Below are positions 26,501 to 34,492 of a DNA stretch of 57,670 nucleotides, piece by piece (position 1 is the stretch's first letter; every line of letters begins with the position of its first letter). Both the position numbers and the translations under genes were made by a program. The notes beneath the pieces are model-generated. The model saw nothing but the letters and a program-made list of their open reading frames with translations. It had not been told where the DNA came from and made no database searches. The DNA is taken from NCBI GenBank assembly GCA_947472765.1, contig CANJCM010000021.1, positions 1-57,670 on the forward strand, read 5' to 3'. Origin of the DNA: Opitutia bacterium (GTDB lineage: Bacteria > Verrucomicrobiota > Verrucomicrobiia > Opitutales > Opitutaceae).

Positions 26501-26908
26501 CGTGGTCGTCAGGTGCTCGGTGCCCGGACGGGTGACACCATCCCGGATCCCAGCAATCCGAATGTGGCCATCGCGGCTCCGGACCGCAGTGCGACGAATT
26601 ACATCTGGGGCGGCGGTTACACGAAGGCCGCAGCCACGTTCTCCTACACCTACAAGTTCAAGGAGAGCGGCAGCCGTTACTCGCGGTATTCCCCGAAGAC
26701 GGTGCAGTTCGATCTGGCGATCGACAACCTGTTCGATCTCAGCCGTCCCGTCCTCGAGAACAGCTCGACGAACAACTCGACCGCCAACAGCCTGAACCTC
26801 GCGCCGCGTGACAACGACATCTCGAATGTCAGTGTTATGAGCATCCCCGGAGCCTACAACTTCCAGGCTCCCCGCAGCTACATGCTGACGGCGAAGTTCA
26901 ACTTCTAA
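23543..26908 (+). CDS. TonB-dependent outer-membrane receptor 2 (paralogue of receptor 1)
   Basis: 1121 residues, colinear with the receptor at 12933-16286. Signal peptide (ILALAAATTAGLGLSPLGAQ), lead IKLDPFSVSAQSDVGF, plug (PVAYSVLTSEFLDAFNITDA, VRIRGQLANTPTRNFFPYSI, IDFARGANASLFGAGGAAGT) and barrel ending APRSYMLTAKFNF. The codon choice looks different from its neighbours, with many CGT and GGT codons, as in highly expressed genes; this is by eye and not counted. It probably imports the main substrate or a variant ligand handled by the nearby PQQ/cytochrome proteins. Followed by a strong terminator. Ligand unknown. Confidence 0.93.
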   Translation: MKRYPLASILALAAATTAGLGLSPLGAQTAPAASAGGAGDAIKLDPFSVSAQSDVGFVAANSLAGGRIATALKDTPVAYSVLTSEFLDAFNITDAGKAADFSVNSNQYVNDGLQGTAGNTTVQVRIRGQLANTPTRNFFPYSIASDTYNVDRIDFARGANASLFGAGGAAGTQNTVSKQALTTKTIREVRTQVGSWERYRMTVDLNQPINEKIAIRTNLLWSDGKTWKEREWERRKGIDFAATWEINSKLTLRAAYEFRTTDKNTGTNRAKDNTSAWDGVFMPSGPNAAITNAQMARAGVVRQVQRYVVDADNPRAAYNMQNWFVTRGAAHNSNPTLTNWLNGKPIRSVGVNIGGIAMTEAWDHPDRYASVRAGAPNFVLLGRTGTPLWDVDYKYPSGWERARDYSVYLTYRPFDGLFIEWSGDRNQVDRWTEYPAAGGMYNMQVDINRIKPDGTPNPYFLEAYSENSPFSFEKDPGYHNTNLQIAYVKDTRWGKLQTGVMAGIQNLDLKNRQYFFELPLYDGVAPGQDIRSYFEAPDLNLQSVYTRQYTRLRGKVPSKHPEQQPMTISNPLIGTKATMTPKWYIQPNRPGSTDNLSKHYKFVQAVANLNLFKNHLVLIGAFRRDVTLLHDELFRQSYDEPAGWNGFGNGMRPSAPKDYWNLAYRLKNAAGVPTASSDIPANTRPRNIVNGVAVPAPQYANDRFQDDYSPPDITNGVNTRTFGAVVNLTNWFGVYANDSTTFDLNAGNQDVNQQLIPPTSSRSYDAGIRFNLPNGKMNVSLGWYKAFQKGQAFNTPGGLRTNVNSISDTPVIGDLSEGGRNVRGLGRFPGLNVFSTLTGETSGYEAEMTANLTRNWRMIVNVGTNKAMQKDVMPEVPGWIKDKDPLLRQILADGGILIDPASNQASINPAFNDPAKINVTRVQASADAWNTWVNSTVPSIIETSKTASRQSGANQGGPQLTANLATDYRFTQGFVNGLRAGIALNYRGRQVLGARTGDTIPDPSNPNVAIAAPDRSATNYIWGGGYTKAAATFSYTYKFKESGSRYSRYSPKTVQFDLAIDNLFDLSRPVLENSSTNNSTANSLNLAPRDNDISNVSVMSIPGAYNFQAPRSYMLTAKFNF

Positions 26909-26938
26909 GCTTCGGTTCTTCTTAGTTTGAGCGACTTC

Positions 26939-26979
26939 AACGGTCGCGGTGCCCTCGGGTGCCGCGACCGTTTTCTTTT
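26939..26979 (+). terminator. Intrinsic terminator after TonB receptor 2
   Basis: CGGTCGCGG (26941-26949) and CCGCGACCG (26962-26970), flanked by AA/TT, then TTTTCTTTT (26971-26979). Confidence 0.92.
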
Positions 26980-27050
26980 GGCGGGTTCGGTGGACCGGCT
27001 GTGTTCGCCGCGAAGACAGCGCAGCCGTAACTCAATCGCGATCCCGTCCT

Positions 27051-27247
27051 GTCATTCTGAGCGCAGCGAAGATTCCATGCGCTCGAGGGAGACTCACGTG
27101 TGCTCAGACTCCGCAGTTGCCTTCGTAGCCCGCTGCGTGAGCAGCGGGACGGCTTTCGGCGAAACGATCAAGGAGTCCCTGTCCTCACGGACAGGGCCAC
27201 GCCCATCCGTTTAACTTCGGAATCCAGGTGTGGATGACCAAGCCTGA
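27051..27247. repeat. GTCATTCTGAG element interrupted by a twin-hairpin element
   Basis: A GTCATTCTGAG element begins at 27051 and reads to GACTCACGTGTG (27102). After 125 bp it resumes as GTGTGGATGACCAAGCCTG (27228). The same element is continuous at 42627-42713. The 27103-27227 insert carries the CCGCTGC-GTGA-GCAGCGG hairpin (from 27125) and the CCCTGTC-CTCA-C-GGACAGGG hairpin (to about 27197). GTGTG flanks the insert on both sides, and GACTCCGCAGTT (27107) faces AACTTCGGAATC (27213) as possible terminal inverted repeats. Confidence 0.75.
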
Positions 27248-27307
27248 ATCCAGGAAGCTAGGAATCTGCCCCCAACCTCATTTACCCTCCTTCTCGTTGC
27301 TCCTGTT

Positions 27308-27390
27308 ACAGTGCAGCGGATCCATTCGGTTCATTCGGTGGTTAGAGCCCGGATTTCTTAACCACGGAGTGCACAGAATGCACGGAGCGA
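27308..27390. repeat. Two 9-nt-period arrays
   Basis: CATTCGGTT/CATTCGGTG (about 27325-27342) and CACGGAGTG/CACAGAATG/CACGGAGCG (about 27364-27390) each show a 9-nt period. They lie in the gene-free stretch 26980-27658. Confidence 0.6.
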
Positions 27391-27415
27391 TCCGCCCTCG
27401 ATCGCCAAGCGCTTG

Positions 27416-27490
27416 GTCGCCGGCGGCGTGAGCGGCGGGAGAGCAGCACGCAGAGCAATGAAGAGGTCCCTGCCCTCACGGGCAGGGCTA
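27416..27490. repeat. Twin GTGA-loop hairpin element
   Basis: A CGCCGGCGGCGTGAGCGGCG arm and a CCCTGCCC-TCAC-GGGCAGGG arm (to 27487) pair as in the copies at 36216, 47895 and 54256; the first stem is imperfect here. Confidence 0.65.
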
Positions 27491-27534
27491 CCCAGACCGG
27501 GCCGCGCTATCCAATGAAGTCGCCGCTCTCTGAG

Positions 27535-27608
27535 TGGCACGGGTCTCCCGACCCGTGAAAGCGGGACGGGATGCAATATGCGGCCCACGGGTCAGGAGAC
27601 CCGTGCCA
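27535..27608. repeat. 23-bp near-perfect inverted repeat
   Basis: Arms 27535-27557 (TGGCACGGGTCTCCCG...) and 27586-27608 (...GGAGACCCGTGCCA) match at 22 of 23 positions across a 28-nt spacer. Each arm also contains CACGGGT/ACCCGTG, so it can fold in two ways. It lies 50 bp past the convergent cytochrome gene stop and may end transcription there. Confidence 0.8.
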
Positions 27609-27658
27609 CGAGGACAAACCGGTGAGGCCGAACTCTCCGTCCGGCCTCACCGACTCTG

Positions 27659-28666
27659 TTACTGCTTCTTCCCGCGAAGGGAGACCAGATAGGCAATCAC
27701 GTCGTCCAGCTCGCCCGGCGAGAAGACGGCGCCATAGGCCGGCATCGGTGAACCCTTGCCCTCTTCAAACTCGGCGAGTTCCGACTTGTAGAACGACCAG
27801 AGGGCACCGGTCATGTCGCGAAACTGAACCGAGAACGTGCTCTCGTTGACCCGGACGCCACCGAGATCCTTGCCGTCCTTGGTCTTCACGCGAATGAACG
27901 AGAAGTTGGTCGGCATGCTGATGTCCGTGCGGGTCGGCTGGAACGTCAACGGAACGTCCGCGCCGGGATCCACGAGGCTCCGACGGAGGAAGGCGGGGCT
28001 CCGGCGCGCGCCGACGTCGGTCAAATCCGGGGCGATGCCGGACGAACCCTGCCCTTCGGTCGTGTGGCAGGTCAGGCAGGCGCCCTTGGTCTTGAACAGT
28101 TCGGCTCCCTTGGCGGGATCGCCGGGGACCTTTTCGATCGGCATCCGTCCGAGAGAACGCACATAGGCGGCCAGCAGCGGGGCTTCGCCCGGCCGGAGAC
28201 GCCCACCGACCATCTCGGTGCCGGGGATGCCACGGGAGACAATCTGCATCAGGGTCTGATTGTCGGAGGCGCGGGGTAGGTTCGGCTGGGCGAGCGTGGG
28301 CCCGCGTTCGCCTTCGCCCTTGGGACCGTGACAGGTGACGCACTGCGTCTGGAAGATGAGCTGGCCCTTGGCCAGCTCCGCGGGGTTCGCGATGATCTTC
28401 TCAAGGTCAGTGGCAAGGTCAGCGGCACTCAGCCCGCGACCGCCACGGCCCGCCGGGGCAGCAGCGCCACCAGCGGCGCCGGCACCACCTCCGGCCCCAC
28501 CTTTGCCGCGACCCGGCCCTTTTCTTTGGGCGGCATCGGGCGCAGTGGCCGCCTTTTCGGCGGCAGCTTTTTCAGCGGCCGGATCGGCGTGGTCCTGGGC
28601 AAGCAGCGAGATCGGCGCGAGCATGAGCAGGGCGCCGAGGAAACGGGGTGAAATAAAAGCGTGCAT
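27659..28666 (-). CDS. Diheme cytochrome c with Pirellula/Verrucomicrobium-type haem domain (set A)
   Basis: 335 residues. Signal peptide (FLGALLMLAPISLLAQ), then an Ala/Gly/Lys-rich linker (about residues 25-75, GKGGAGGGAGAAGGAAAPAG), a first cytochrome c domain with CVTCH near residue 110 and axial Met candidate in GTEMVGG, and a second with CLTCH (KTKGACLTCHTTEGQGSSG) followed by the beta-strand region VKTKDGKDLGGVRVNESTFS typical of the TIGR02603-like haem-binding domain. It should pass electrons from the PQQ dehydrogenase encoded 28 bp upstream, in the same operon. The low-complexity linker is unusual and absent from the second copy at 33562. Confidence 0.92.
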   Translation of the reverse strand: MHAFISPRFLGALLMLAPISLLAQDHADPAAEKAAAEKAATAPDAAQRKGPGRGKGGAGGGAGAAGGAAAPAGRGGRGLSAADLATDLEKIIANPAELAKGQLIFQTQCVTCHGPKGEGERGPTLAQPNLPRASDNQTLMQIVSRGIPGTEMVGGRLRPGEAPLLAAYVRSLGRMPIEKVPGDPAKGAELFKTKGACLTCHTTEGQGSSGIAPDLTDVGARRSPAFLRRSLVDPGADVPLTFQPTRTDISMPTNFSFIRVKTKDGKDLGGVRVNESTFSVQFRDMTGALWSFYKSELAEFEEGKGSPMPAYGAVFSPGELDDVIAYLVSLRGKKQ

Positions 28667-28694
28667 GATTACGTGAAATTTCAAGGTGGAGGAA

Positions 28695-30359
28695 TTAGAG
28701 CCCGAAGACATAGAGGGAGCTGCCGATCGGAACGGCCACCCGTTGCTTGCCTTCGACGAGGAACGTGATCGGTCCGCCGCCAATGCGGAGACCGCCGGAG
28801 TAGCTCCAGAGCAATTTGCCGGTGCGGGCGTCGAGCGCGTAGAAGTCGCCTTCCGCGGTGCCGCTGAACACGAGGCCCGTCACCGTCGTCATGACGTTCG
28901 AGCCCGACTTATTTCTCATCTTGAAGTCCCAGATCGTCTTTCCCGTCGCGGCGTCCATCGCCTTCAGCATGCCGACGGGATGTTCGCCGAGGAGGTTGCG
29001 GCCGCCGCCATTCTCGAAGTGTTCACCGACCACGTAGGGCCAGGGAGTCTTGGTGTAGACCTGGCCGAAGTCGGTGCCCGTGTTCACATAGACCATGCCA
29101 GTGAGCGGATTGTAGGCGGGAGCCGCCCAGTTTGAATTTCCGCCCAAGCCCGGGTAAACCAGATTGCCTTCGGGTGTGGGCTCGGTGTTCGGGAGCACGA
29201 TCGGACGGCCGGAGTCATCGAGGCCCTTGGCCCAAGTCTGCTTGGCGTACGAACCGCCGGCGACGAACTTGCCGTTGGTGCGATCGACCGCGAAGTAGAA
29301 CCCGTTGCGGTTGGTGAACGAAATCAGCTTACGCGGCTGGCCGTCGATCACGCGATCGAACAGCACCGGCACCTGACAGGAATCCCAGTCATGCACGTCA
29401 TGGGGCGTGAACTGGAAGTGCCACTTCAACTTGCCCGTATCGGGATCGATCGCGACGACGGAGTTCGAATAGAGGTTGTCGCCCGGGCGATCGTCACCGT
29501 TGTAATCCGGACCTGGATTGCCGGTGCCCCAGTAAATCGTGTTCAAGGCCGGATCGAAGGTGCCGGTCACCCAGGTGGAGGAACCACCGGACTTCCAGCT
29601 ATCGCCCGGGCCCCACGTCTCGTTGCCGGGTTCGCCCTTGCCCGGGATGGTGTAGAACCGCCAGGCGCTCGCGCCGGTCTTGGCGTCAAAGGCTTCGACG
29701 AAACCACGAATGCCGAATTCTCCGCCGGCCACGCCGACGACAATCTTGTCCTTCACCGCCAGCGGCGCTCCGGTCATGGAGTAGCCGAGGTGGTAATCGA
29801 TCACGACCTTGTCCCAACGTTCCTGACCGGTGTTGGCATCGATGCAGACGAGGTGCGCGTCGAAGGTGTTCAGATAAATCGCATCGCCGAGAACGGCGAT
29901 ACCGCGGTTGTTCGTGCCGCAGCAGATCGGAACGTCAGCGGGCAGGGCGGGACGACGATAGGTCCAGAGCGGGCGGCCCGTCTTGGCGTCGAGCGCGGTG
30001 ACGATCGTCGGGCGTTCGCTGATATACATGACGCCGTCGACCACGATCGGCGTGACCTCCCACTTGACCGTCTCGGCCTGCTGGTAGGCCCAAATCGCCT
30101 TTAGATTGCCAACATTGGCGGGCGTGATCTCGGTCAGGGTCGAATACCGCTGGGCGGAATAATTGCCGCCGTAGGTGAGCCAGTTGCCCGCGTCGCTCTG
30201 GGAGTTGAGAATCCGCTCGTAAGGCACGTTGGTTCTCATCTGCGCCAGCGCCGTCGTCGCGGCGGCCAGCGCGAGCAGGCCAAACGCAGCGGGGCGGAGG
30301 AGACGGGACGTTCGCGACGTGGAGACGCCGGGGCGAGGAGGGGTCGAGGGGGAGGACAT
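28695..30359 (-). CDS. PQQ-dependent dehydrogenase A (quinoprotein alcohol dehydrogenase type)
   Basis: 554 residues. Signal peptide (LLRPAAFGLLALAAATTALA) and an eight-bladed propeller with repeated tryptophan-docking motifs (ALDAKTGRPLWTY, CIDANTGQERWDK, AIDPDTGKLKWHF). The adjacent Cys pair in PICCGTNNRG is the vicinal disulfide next to PQQ, and TGNPGPDYNGDDRPGDNLYS with HDVHDWD is the conserved active-site blade. It oxidises an alcohol or sugar in the periplasm and passes electrons to the cytochrome encoded just downstream. No fused cytochrome domain. The substrate is unknown. Divergent from the DUF1592 gene at 30598. The start at 30359 precedes the signal peptide. Confidence 0.93.
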   Translation of the reverse strand: MSSPSTPPRPGVSTSRTSRLLRPAAFGLLALAAATTALAQMRTNVPYERILNSQSDAGNWLTYGGNYSAQRYSTLTEITPANVGNLKAIWAYQQAETVKWEVTPIVVDGVMYISERPTIVTALDAKTGRPLWTYRRPALPADVPICCGTNNRGIAVLGDAIYLNTFDAHLVCIDANTGQERWDKVVIDYHLGYSMTGAPLAVKDKIVVGVAGGEFGIRGFVEAFDAKTGASAWRFYTIPGKGEPGNETWGPGDSWKSGGSSTWVTGTFDPALNTIYWGTGNPGPDYNGDDRPGDNLYSNSVVAIDPDTGKLKWHFQFTPHDVHDWDSCQVPVLFDRVIDGQPRKLISFTNRNGFYFAVDRTNGKFVAGGSYAKQTWAKGLDDSGRPIVLPNTEPTPEGNLVYPGLGGNSNWAAPAYNPLTGMVYVNTGTDFGQVYTKTPWPYVVGEHFENGGGRNLLGEHPVGMLKAMDAATGKTIWDFKMRNKSGSNVMTTVTGLVFSGTAEGDFYALDARTGKLLWSYSGGLRIGGGPITFLVEGKQRVAVPIGSSLYVFGL

Positions 30360-30597
30360 GGAGGGTTGGGCAGTCAAACTGGGACCTGAGGTTGCACTTC
30401 TCTTCCGACAGGGGACGCCAGGGTCGGGGGTCCGATCCGGAGCGCGCGAAACTGCACACGCAAGCTTGGGGCGCTGCAAGCCTGCGTGCGGGAGTTGTGC
30501 GATGGGCTTTTGCAACTTGAGCCGCGGTGCTTTCGCCCTGAATTTTCCGAGACGAGGCAGGCTGATTGGTTTTGGTTTCCCTGCCGTGCGCCGACTG

Positions 30598-33357
30598 ATG
30601 CACCAACCTCCTTTCCCAACCCCGCTGCCGTCGCCAACTGCGACTCGCGTGGTGTTCCTGGCAGCTCTCGTGGTGGCCCTCGCCTGGCCGGCCCGGGCAG
30701 CCGCGCCCGCAGTGGACAGCGACGAGGTCCTCGCCTTCACCGACCGGCATTGTTCGGCCTGCCACAACGACGTCGATCGCGAGGGCGGCCTCGACCTGAC
30801 GACGCTCCCCTACGATCCCGCCAGGCCGGAGAACTCCGAAATCTGGGTGAAGGTGCATGACAAGCTCGCGGCCGGCGAGATGCCGCCAGCGGGCGAACGC
30901 CAGCCGTCGGCGGCGGAAATGGGCCGCTTCGTGGCCGGGCTCGAATCCTCCCTCGTAGCCGGAGAGCGGGAGCGACTGGTCGCGAGCGGCCGGGCCGTCC
31001 AGCGCCGGCTCAATCGATCCGAGTACGAGAACGCGCTGCGCGACCTGCTGCAGCTGCCGTGGATTCAGGTCCGCGATCAATTGCCCGAGGATGGAGAGGC
31101 GTTTCGCTTCAACAAAGCGGGCGGTGCCCTCGATGTCTCCTTCGTGCACCTGGCCCGCTACATGGGCGCCGCGGGGCAGGCGTTGCGGGAGTCGATCGCC
31201 GGGCAACTCGTCCGGCCACCGACCACGGTCACGCGTTATTATGCGCGCCAGGATACTTCGATGACGCACCGTTTTTTCCCGGCCGTCTTCAACGGGGTTC
31301 CGGACCGGCTCAAATTTCCGGTCCTCGGCCTCACGCCCCAGCCTTTGATCCGGCAGAAACGGGCGCCGTTCACGGTGGGCGATTCCGATCCGCAAACGCG
31401 CGAACTCGAGGCCGTCGGTTGGACCCACAGCAACTACGTCACGGGTTTCGCCTCCAACTGGAACAGCTTCGCCGCGCCAGTTTCCGGACGGTACCGCGTC
31501 CGATTCAGCGGCTACACGCTGTGGGTCGGCGGCGGCGGCCATCATCAAATCTTTGCCAACGGGCGCGATGAGGTTGGCCGGCCGGGTCCGCGCTTCTGGT
31601 TCAAACCCGATTACGACACCGTCTTTCCCGGCCGCCGGAATGAGCCGATCACCGTCTACGCCGAAGGCGGCACGATGAACCGCCGGATTGGCGAATTCGA
31701 CCTCACCCCGGAACCGTCGGTGCAGGAAGCCGGCGACGTCTGGCTGATCACGAACGAGAATCTGGTGACAGACTCCGCGCGGTTCTATCGCTCCCGGCCG
31801 ACGGGATATCAGGGCGGATTCACCAATCCCCTGGCCCAACGGGATGGCATTCCCGGCGTCGCGTTCCGCTGGATGGAGGTGGAAGGCCCGCTCTATGATG
31901 AATCCAGCGGTGCGGGATACCGGCTGCTGTTCGGCAATCTGCCCTTGAGGCGGGCCGCCACGGGCGAACCGGGAGTCCTCGTCGAGGTCGCGGCGGAGCG
32001 GGAAGCCCCGGACCGCAACGGTCGCCAGCGCGCCCGGACGAAGGAGATCAAGGTCGCGGTGATTCCGGACGACGCGCCCCGTGATGCCGACCGCCTCCTG
32101 CGCAATTTCATGGCCAAGGCCTATCGCCGGCGGGTGGAGGAAACGGAAGTGGAGCGATTCCTGACCCTGTACCGGCAGCTGTTCGACGGTGGGCGCGGTT
32201 TCGCCGACGCGATGCTGGCGACCTACACCGCGGTGCTGGCGTCGCCCGAGTTCGTCTTCGTCCGCGAGGAACCCGGGCGGCTCGATGACCAGGCCCTCGC
32301 CTCGCGCCTCGCGCTCTTCCTCTGGAACTCCGTCCCGGACGCGGCCCTGCGCGCGCGGGCGGACCGGGGTGAACTGCAGCGATCCGATGTCCTCGCCGCC
32401 GAAGCGGCGCGACTGCTGGCCGATCCCCGGTCGGAGCGTTTCGTCGCCGCGTTCCTCGATTACTGGCTCGACCTCCGGAAAATGGAGGACACGACGCCCT
32501 CCCACACGCTCTACAACGATTACTATCTCGACGAATCGCTCGCCGAGGCCGCCGTCGCTGAAAGCCGGCTCACGTTCGCCGAATTGCTTCAGCGCAACCT
32601 GCCGTCCCGGCACGTCGTCGACTCGGATTTCACTTTTCTCAACGCGCGGCTGGCGGCGCATTACGGGATTCCCGGCGTCGAGGGCGTGGCGATGAGGAAA
32701 GTCGCCCTGCCCAAGGACAGTGTCCGCGGCGGGTTTCTCACCCAGGCCAGCGTTCTGAAGGTCACGGCCAACGGCACGACGAGTTCACCGGTGGTGCGCG
32801 GCCGCTGGATGACGGAGCGGATCATGGGCCAAGACCTGCCGCCGCCACCTGCGAGTGTGCCGGCGGTCGAACCCGATATCCGCGGAACAATTACGATCCG
32901 GCAGCAACTCGACAAGCACCGCGCCGACGAGAGTTGCGCCGTGTGCCACCGCCAGATCGACCCGCCAGGCTTCGCCTTGGAAAGCTTCGATGTGATGGGC
33001 GGATGGCGGGAGCGCTATCGGGCGAACGCCGTCAACGGGGTGGCCGAAACGGGCTTTGGCCGCAACGGCTGGCCGTACTCCTTCAGTCTGGCCCTGCCCG
33101 TCGACTCGAGCGGCCAGCTTCCGGATGGCCGCCGTTTCCGGGACGTGCGCGACTTCAAGCGGCTGCTGCTGACGGACGAAAGGCAGCTCGCCCGCAATCT
33201 GGCGCGGCAGCTGTCGATCTTCGCCACCGGCGCGCGGGTTCATTTCAGCGATCGCGCAGCCATCGAGCAGATTCTAAACGCGGCCCAGCCGAGTGACTAT
33301 GGCGTCAGGTCGATCATCGACGCGCTGATCCAAAGCGATTTATTCCGCCACAAGTAG
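30598..33357 (+). CDS. DUF1592-type multidomain c-type cytochrome protein B
   Basis: 919 residues, paralogue of the protein at 18885-21635, same domain order. Signal peptide (VVFLAALVVALAWPARAAA); haem motif CSACH (AFTDRHCSACHNDVDREGGL); RRLNRSEYENALRDLL (DUF1587); LLRNFMAKAYRRRVEETEVE (DUF1595); LDDQALASRLALFLWNSVPD (DUF1592); GGFLTQASVLKVTANGTTSS (DUF1588); CAVCHRQIDPPGFALESFDV; LPVDSSGQLPDGRRF (DUF1585). Unlike copy A it has no DUF1552 partner; instead the next genes are a cytochrome c and a PQQ dehydrogenase. That suggests the two DUF1592 proteins serve different partners. Start at 30598 gives the signal peptide. Confidence 0.9.
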   Translation: MHQPPFPTPLPSPTATRVVFLAALVVALAWPARAAAPAVDSDEVLAFTDRHCSACHNDVDREGGLDLTTLPYDPARPENSEIWVKVHDKLAAGEMPPAGERQPSAAEMGRFVAGLESSLVAGERERLVASGRAVQRRLNRSEYENALRDLLQLPWIQVRDQLPEDGEAFRFNKAGGALDVSFVHLARYMGAAGQALRESIAGQLVRPPTTVTRYYARQDTSMTHRFFPAVFNGVPDRLKFPVLGLTPQPLIRQKRAPFTVGDSDPQTRELEAVGWTHSNYVTGFASNWNSFAAPVSGRYRVRFSGYTLWVGGGGHHQIFANGRDEVGRPGPRFWFKPDYDTVFPGRRNEPITVYAEGGTMNRRIGEFDLTPEPSVQEAGDVWLITNENLVTDSARFYRSRPTGYQGGFTNPLAQRDGIPGVAFRWMEVEGPLYDESSGAGYRLLFGNLPLRRAATGEPGVLVEVAAEREAPDRNGRQRARTKEIKVAVIPDDAPRDADRLLRNFMAKAYRRRVEETEVERFLTLYRQLFDGGRGFADAMLATYTAVLASPEFVFVREEPGRLDDQALASRLALFLWNSVPDAALRARADRGELQRSDVLAAEAARLLADPRSERFVAAFLDYWLDLRKMEDTTPSHTLYNDYYLDESLAEAAVAESRLTFAELLQRNLPSRHVVDSDFTFLNARLAAHYGIPGVEGVAMRKVALPKDSVRGGFLTQASVLKVTANGTTSSPVVRGRWMTERIMGQDLPPPPASVPAVEPDIRGTITIRQQLDKHRADESCAVCHRQIDPPGFALESFDVMGGWRERYRANAVNGVAETGFGRNGWPYSFSLALPVDSSGQLPDGRRFRDVRDFKRLLLTDERQLARNLARQLSIFATGARVHFSDRAAIEQILNAAQPSDYGVRSIIDALIQSDLFRHK

Positions 33358-33561
33358 CCGCGGTCTGAGCACCCGCGACCCTCTCGACGGTTGGGCGAGG
33401 GTCAGGTCCGAGATTATCGTGACACCATCTCCCGGCCCCAGGGACGCTGCCATCCCGCGTCATAACGCCAGGACCCGGTCCCGGCCCTTCACGGCGGATT
33501 GACAGGAGGGTATTTCGAGGCCGTTGATGGCGCTGCTTTCTGATCCCCGAAAGGAACGTCC

Positions 33562-34377
33562 ATGCCCCTCTATCTTTGGATCTGTTGCTCCGTCGCCCTG
33601 CTTACCCCCGCTCTGCGCGCGCAGACGCCGCAGAACGCCGCCCTCGCCGGCGGCGCCGCACCCGTCGCTGCGATAGCCGCGACGAATCCGTTTTCGTCCG
33701 AGGCCGACGTCCAGCAGGGCTCGGCGCTCTTCCAAACGCACTGCGCGGTTTGCCACGGGGCGAACGGCGAAGGTGGTCGCGGCGCGGATCTCACCGTCGG
33801 TCTTTACCGGCGCGGCGGCCGGGACCCGGAGTTGTATGCGTCGATTCGCTTCGGCATTCCGGGCACCGACATGGCGCCGGTGCGCGTGACGGATGACGAG
33901 GTGTGGAAGCTGGTCGCATTCGTGAAACGACTCGGATCGCAGGGCCTGCGCGAGAAGGCGCCGGGCGACCCGGTCGCGGGCCGGCGCGTGTTTCAAACGA
34001 TGGGCTGCGTCGTGTGCCACTCGGTGTCCAAGGAGGGTGGCACGCTCGGACCCGATCTGACGGATGTCGGCCGCCGTCGCGGATTGAAGTTTCTCGCGGA
34101 GTCGCTGGCCAAGCCTGAGGCCGAGATCCCGATCGCCTACCGCGCCGTGGAAGTCGTGTTGAAGTCCGGCGCAACCGTGACCGGCATCCGGCTCAATCGC
34201 GACGACCTCTCGATCCAACTGCGCGACCCGGGCGACAACTTCCGATTCTTCCTGATGGAGAACGTGAGGGAGATTCGCTACGACAAGCCGGCGCTGATGC
34301 CGTCGTACGCGGCGCTGGATCCGAAGGATTTCACCGACGTCGTCGCCTACTTGAACTCGCTCAAGGGCGCCCAGTGA
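33562..34377 (+). CDS. Diheme cytochrome c (set B)
   Basis: 271 residues with a signal peptide (MPLYLWICCSVALLTPALRA). First haem motif CAVCH near residue 61 (LFQTHCAVCHGANGEGGRG) with ligand Met in GTDMAPV; second CVVCH (QTMGCVVCHSVSKEGGTLGP) followed by LAKPEAEIPIAYRAVEVVLK and the TIGR02603-type C-terminal strands. AAAGGAACGTCC before the ATG is one of the few clear Shine-Dalgarno sites here. It is paired with the PQQ dehydrogenase at 34493 and is a shorter counterpart of 27659-28666, without the Ala/Gly linker. Confidence 0.92.
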   Translation: MPLYLWICCSVALLTPALRAQTPQNAALAGGAAPVAAIAATNPFSSEADVQQGSALFQTHCAVCHGANGEGGRGADLTVGLYRRGGRDPELYASIRFGIPGTDMAPVRVTDDEVWKLVAFVKRLGSQGLREKAPGDPVAGRRVFQTMGCVVCHSVSKEGGTLGPDLTDVGRRRGLKFLAESLAKPEAEIPIAYRAVEVVLKSGATVTGIRLNRDDLSIQLRDPGDNFRFFLMENVREIRYDKPALMPSYAALDPKDFTDVVAYLNSLKGAQ

Positions 34378-34492
34378 TCACCGCGCGAATCCACGCGTGA
34401 TCCGAGGCAGGTCGCGGCCTCCCCCGTTACCCCGCACGTCTCGACGCCCCGGCGTGAGAAATAATTTCATTCCCCAACCCCCCCTCTAGAAC

